A stretch of DNA of 6,351 nt, taken from contig CAYPCV010000166.1 in the NCBI GenBank assembly GCA_964409295.1, positions 1 through 6,351 of the forward strand, written 5' to 3'. Numbering within the stretch: the stretch's first letter is position 1; each line of letters begins with the position of its first letter. A program made the position numbers and the translations under genes. The notes beneath the pieces were generated by a model. That model worked only from the letters and a program-made list of their open reading frames with translations. It was not told the DNA's origin and did no database searches. This document shows positions 4,520 to 6,351 of this stretch, in pieces. The stretch comes from UBA1140 sp964409295 (lineage in GTDB: Bacteria > Campylobacterota > Campylobacteria > Campylobacterales > Sulfurovaceae).

Positions 4520-6295
4520 CTACCCCTTTCTCTTAACCCGAACTTTTTTCGGAGCAAACAGTTCTAATGCCTTTGCTACCATAGGTTCATCTAAAATAGT
4601 ACGTTCATCTTTCTCTTTGGCTGACTCAACTCCACCATGGTCAGGAGCAACGCAAGAACTTTTCATAGGAGGCTCTTCGTGTTGTATCGGCTGATTAAGA
4701 ATCTCATCTTCTATCATTGAAATGGGTTCAAGAAACTCCTCTTGGGGTTCATTAAAAATAGGTTGAGACTCTTCTACAATTTTAGGCACTTTTTTTTCTA
4801 CTGAGGGGGGTAACTCCTTGGCAATATTTTTGATTTTTGTCTCAAAACCAAAAATCTCTTGAACAAACATCCGAATCATTCCCCAATTATTTTTTAGCAG
4901 TCTCTTTTCATTAACAGAGGCTGAAGATTCCCATATTAAAAGGTTGTTTTTATAAGAGCTATAGGCGATGCTGTGTTTAAAACACTCTCCTAATTCATAA
5001 TTACGGTCATACATTTTTACAATTAATGCTTCAAAGTTTTTTGCACCTATATCCAAAGGTTTTTTTATAACTTTTTTTACGATTTCTTCTTTAATAGGAG
5101 TAGAGGTTTCTTTTATAACTTCTCTCTTTTGAGATAAAGTTTCCGACTCCTTAACTACTGTTGCAATCGTTGGAGTTAACGACTTTTGTTCTGATAAGTT
5201 CTCTTTTTGAGTAACCTCTTTAATTTCTACACCACTTAGCTCTTTTTCCAAGGTCTGAATCATGCTATCTATATCTTTTATCTGTAATGCTTCCATCATT
5301 TTAAATAGTGTCAACGATAAAACAAACTCTCCATCAGAACCCATATTTAATAACGATTTTGATTCAGCCAATACCCTAAAAAATCGTTCAATTATCATAG
5401 GAGTAATTTTAGAAGAGCCACTTAAAAGAATATCTTTTAAATACAACATCAACTCATCAATAACCATTTCAGATTCAAACTCTGATGCATTACGAATAAA
5501 ATTCAAAATTTCACGCTCATTTTTAGCAAAGATACTCTCAATCAAAGACTCTAACATAGAGGGTTCTATGATTCCTAACATATTGGTTACAGTTGTAACA
5601 TTGATAAAATTTTTAGAATAGACAATAGCTTGGTCAAGCAAAGTTAATGAATCTCGAACCGACCCTGCACCAGAACGGGCAATAATATCTAACGCATTTT
5701 GCTCGTACGCCACCCCTTCTTGATGTAAAATATGTGCCAAGTGTCCTGCCACAATTTTTTGAGGAATTCTTCTAAACCTAAAATGTTGAGTTCTACTCAA
5801 AATAGTAGCAGGTAATTTCAAAGGGTCTGTTGTAGCCAAAATAAACTTTACAAATTCAGGGGGTTCTTCAAGTGTTTTTAACAAAGCATTAAATGCCTCT
5901 TTAGTCAACATATGAACCTCGTCGATAATAAATATTTTATATCGTGCCGTAGCAGGTTTGTATTTGGTATGTTCTATTAATTCACGAATATCATCTATCT
6001 TACGATTTGAGGCAGCATCCATCTCAATAATATCCATATGTCTTGATTCATTTGCCATAATACAATGAGAACAAGCCTCACAAGGATGTGAAGTTGTTCC
6101 TTTTTCACAAAGCAGTGCCTTGGCAAAAATACGAGCTGTCGAAGTTTTTCCAGACCCTCTTAAACCCGAAAAGAGATACGCATGAGAGAGTCTATCACTA
6201 TCGAGTGCCAAAGAGAGCGTTTGGGAAACTGCCTCTTGACCAATTAAATCTTCAAAAGATGCAGGGCGATATTTTCGTGCTAAAGCTAATGACAC
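4520..6295 (-). CDS. dnaX: DNA polymerase III clamp-loader subunit gamma/tau
   Basis: ATPase of the clamp loader, which opens and loads the beta clamp; the tau form also couples the replicative polymerases. The 591-residue protein shows, in order: Walker A GLRGSGKT (44-51), a zinc module with C63, C72, C75 and C78, Walker B FIIDEVH (122-128), sensor 1 LATTDPLKLP (153-162), the arginine-finger motif SRTQHF (167-172), and sensor 2 GSVRDSL (211-217). The collar domain runs to about 360, followed by a charged linker (360-415), a DnaX C-terminal-type domain (about 418-493), and a second acidic linker ending in a basic tail (ILDEPMVAKALELFAPKKVRVKRKG). The start is a GTG at 6293-6295 with AGGAG 6 nt upstream, and yields the family N-terminus LARKYRP. 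In-frame A7 and A8 runs at codons 406-412 and 500-502 could allow frameshifting to shorter forms. It is the first gene of the cluster. Confidence 0.96.
   Translation of the reverse strand: MSLALARKYRPASFEDLIGQEAVSQTLSLALDSDRLSHAYLFSGLRGSGKTSTARIFAKALLCEKGTTSHPCEACSHCIMANESRHMDIIEMDAASNRKIDDIRELIEHTKYKPATARYKIFIIDEVHMLTKEAFNALLKTLEEPPEFVKFILATTDPLKLPATILSRTQHFRFRRIPQKIVAGHLAHILHQEGVAYEQNALDIIARSGAGSVRDSLTLLDQAIVYSKNFINVTTVTNMLGIIEPSMLESLIESIFAKNEREILNFIRNASEFESEMVIDELMLYLKDILLSGSSKITPMIIERFFRVLAESKSLLNMGSDGEFVLSLTLFKMMEALQIKDIDSMIQTLEKELSGVEIKEVTQKENLSEQKSLTPTIATVVKESETLSQKREVIKETSTPIKEEIVKKVIKKPLDIGAKNFEALIVKMYDRNYELGECFKHSIAYSSYKNNLLIWESSASVNEKRLLKNNWGMIRMFVQEIFGFETKIKNIAKELPPSVEKKVPKIVEESQPIFNEPQEEFLEPISMIEDEILNQPIQHEEPPMKSSCVAPDHGGVESAKEKDERTILDEPMVAKALELFAPKKVRVKRKG
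4523..4529 (-). promoter_or_regulatory. Ribosome binding site that fixes the coaX start
   Basis: AAAGGGG sits within the last codons of dnaX (Lys-Gly-stop) and 4 nt before the GTG at 4516-4518. It supports the shorter coaX reading and suggests coupling, since ribosomes finishing dnaX stop on top of it. Confidence 0.7.
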
Positions 6296-6301
6296 ATAAG
6301 A

Positions 6302-6306
6302 CTCCT
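6302..6306 (-). promoter_or_regulatory. Ribosome binding site of dnaX, shared with an overlapping ATG
   Basis: AGGAG lies 6 nt before the dnaX GTG (6293-6295) and 4 nt before an out-of-frame ATG (6295-6297) that opens the three-codon frame ATG-TGT-CAT-TAG. The GTG is the only nearby start that gives the conserved DnaX N-terminus. Confidence 0.7.
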
Positions 6307-6326
6307 AATATAAAACAATTATTAAT

Positions 6327-6332
6327 ATTGTA
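6327..6332 (-). promoter_or_regulatory. Candidate -10 box of the dnaX-coaX-hisG-methyltransferase operon
   Basis: TACAAT on the minus strand, 31 nt before the GTG, would leave a leader of about 20-25 nt containing the ribosome binding site. An alternative pair, TTGACT (minus strand, 6332-6337) with TTTATA (6309-6314) at 17-bp spacing, looks better on paper but would start transcription on the ribosome binding site itself. The window ends at 6351, so transcription from further upstream cannot be excluded. Confidence 0.3.
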
Positions 6333-6351
6333 GTCAAATTTTACTTGTGGT

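Noticed and set aside
4519..4557. Longer coaX starting at a TTG at 4557
   Set aside because: Adds 13 residues read from within dnaX, without a ribosome binding site; the GTG at 4518 has AAAGGGG and gives the family N-terminus.
5262..5621. 119-codon plus-strand frame opposite the dnaX collar domain
   Set aside because: Shadow of dnaX codons, without a ribosome binding site or recognisable product.
6088..6333. 81-codon plus-strand frame opposite the dnaX N-terminus
   Set aside because: Antisense to the zinc-module and Walker A coding region of an unmistakable dnaX; no family resemblance or start signal.

Overview
This is AT-rich bacterial chromosome, most likely from a free-living member of the Campylobacterota (former Epsilonproteobacteria), in the Sulfurimonas/Sulfurovum/Arcobacter range. 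The evidence is a short-form HisG, a type III pantothenate kinase (CoaX) and a DnaX, packed into one tightly overlapping cluster, together with the low-GC composition. The short HisG argues against Campylobacter itself, which has the long form. The genus is inference.

Layout. Positions 1-206 hold no gene. They carry a strong intrinsic terminator (172-199) for the minus-strand gene at 220-1152. That gene encodes an exported 310-residue protein made almost wholly of 11-residue (hendecad) repeats: 22 units in unbroken register plus two earlier ones. It has no Pro, Cys, Trp, Tyr, His or Gln. It is the least familiar object here. A 206-bp divergent promoter region separates it from a plus-strand pair: a small class II (cytochrome c'-like) c-type cytochrome with its CxxCH near the C-terminus (1359-1769), and a short periplasmic adaptor (membrane fusion) protein (1798-2589). 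No inner-membrane pump or outer-membrane channel accompanies the adaptor.

The stop codon of the adaptor gene directly abuts the stop codon of the convergent minus-strand cluster. The plus-strand terminator appears to lie inside the last codons of the opposing methyltransferase gene. The minus-strand cluster, in transcription order, is dnaX (clamp-loader gamma/tau), coaX (CoA synthesis), hisG (first step of histidine synthesis) and a class I SAM-dependent methyltransferase. Genes are separated by 1-2 nt or overlap, so they are probably co-transcribed and translationally coupled. The products share no pathway; this looks like a housekeeping operon.

Points most worth a second look: the hendecad-repeat protein and its 99-bp higher-order repeat; A-rich slippery heptamers in dnaX that sit where a frameshift would make a gamma-like short form; a three-codon ATG mini-ORF overlapping the GTG start of dnaX; the cytochrome plus orphan adaptor pair with clustered methionines; and three GATAAT direct repeats in front of that pair. 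No RNA genes, insertion sequences or CRISPR arrays were seen.
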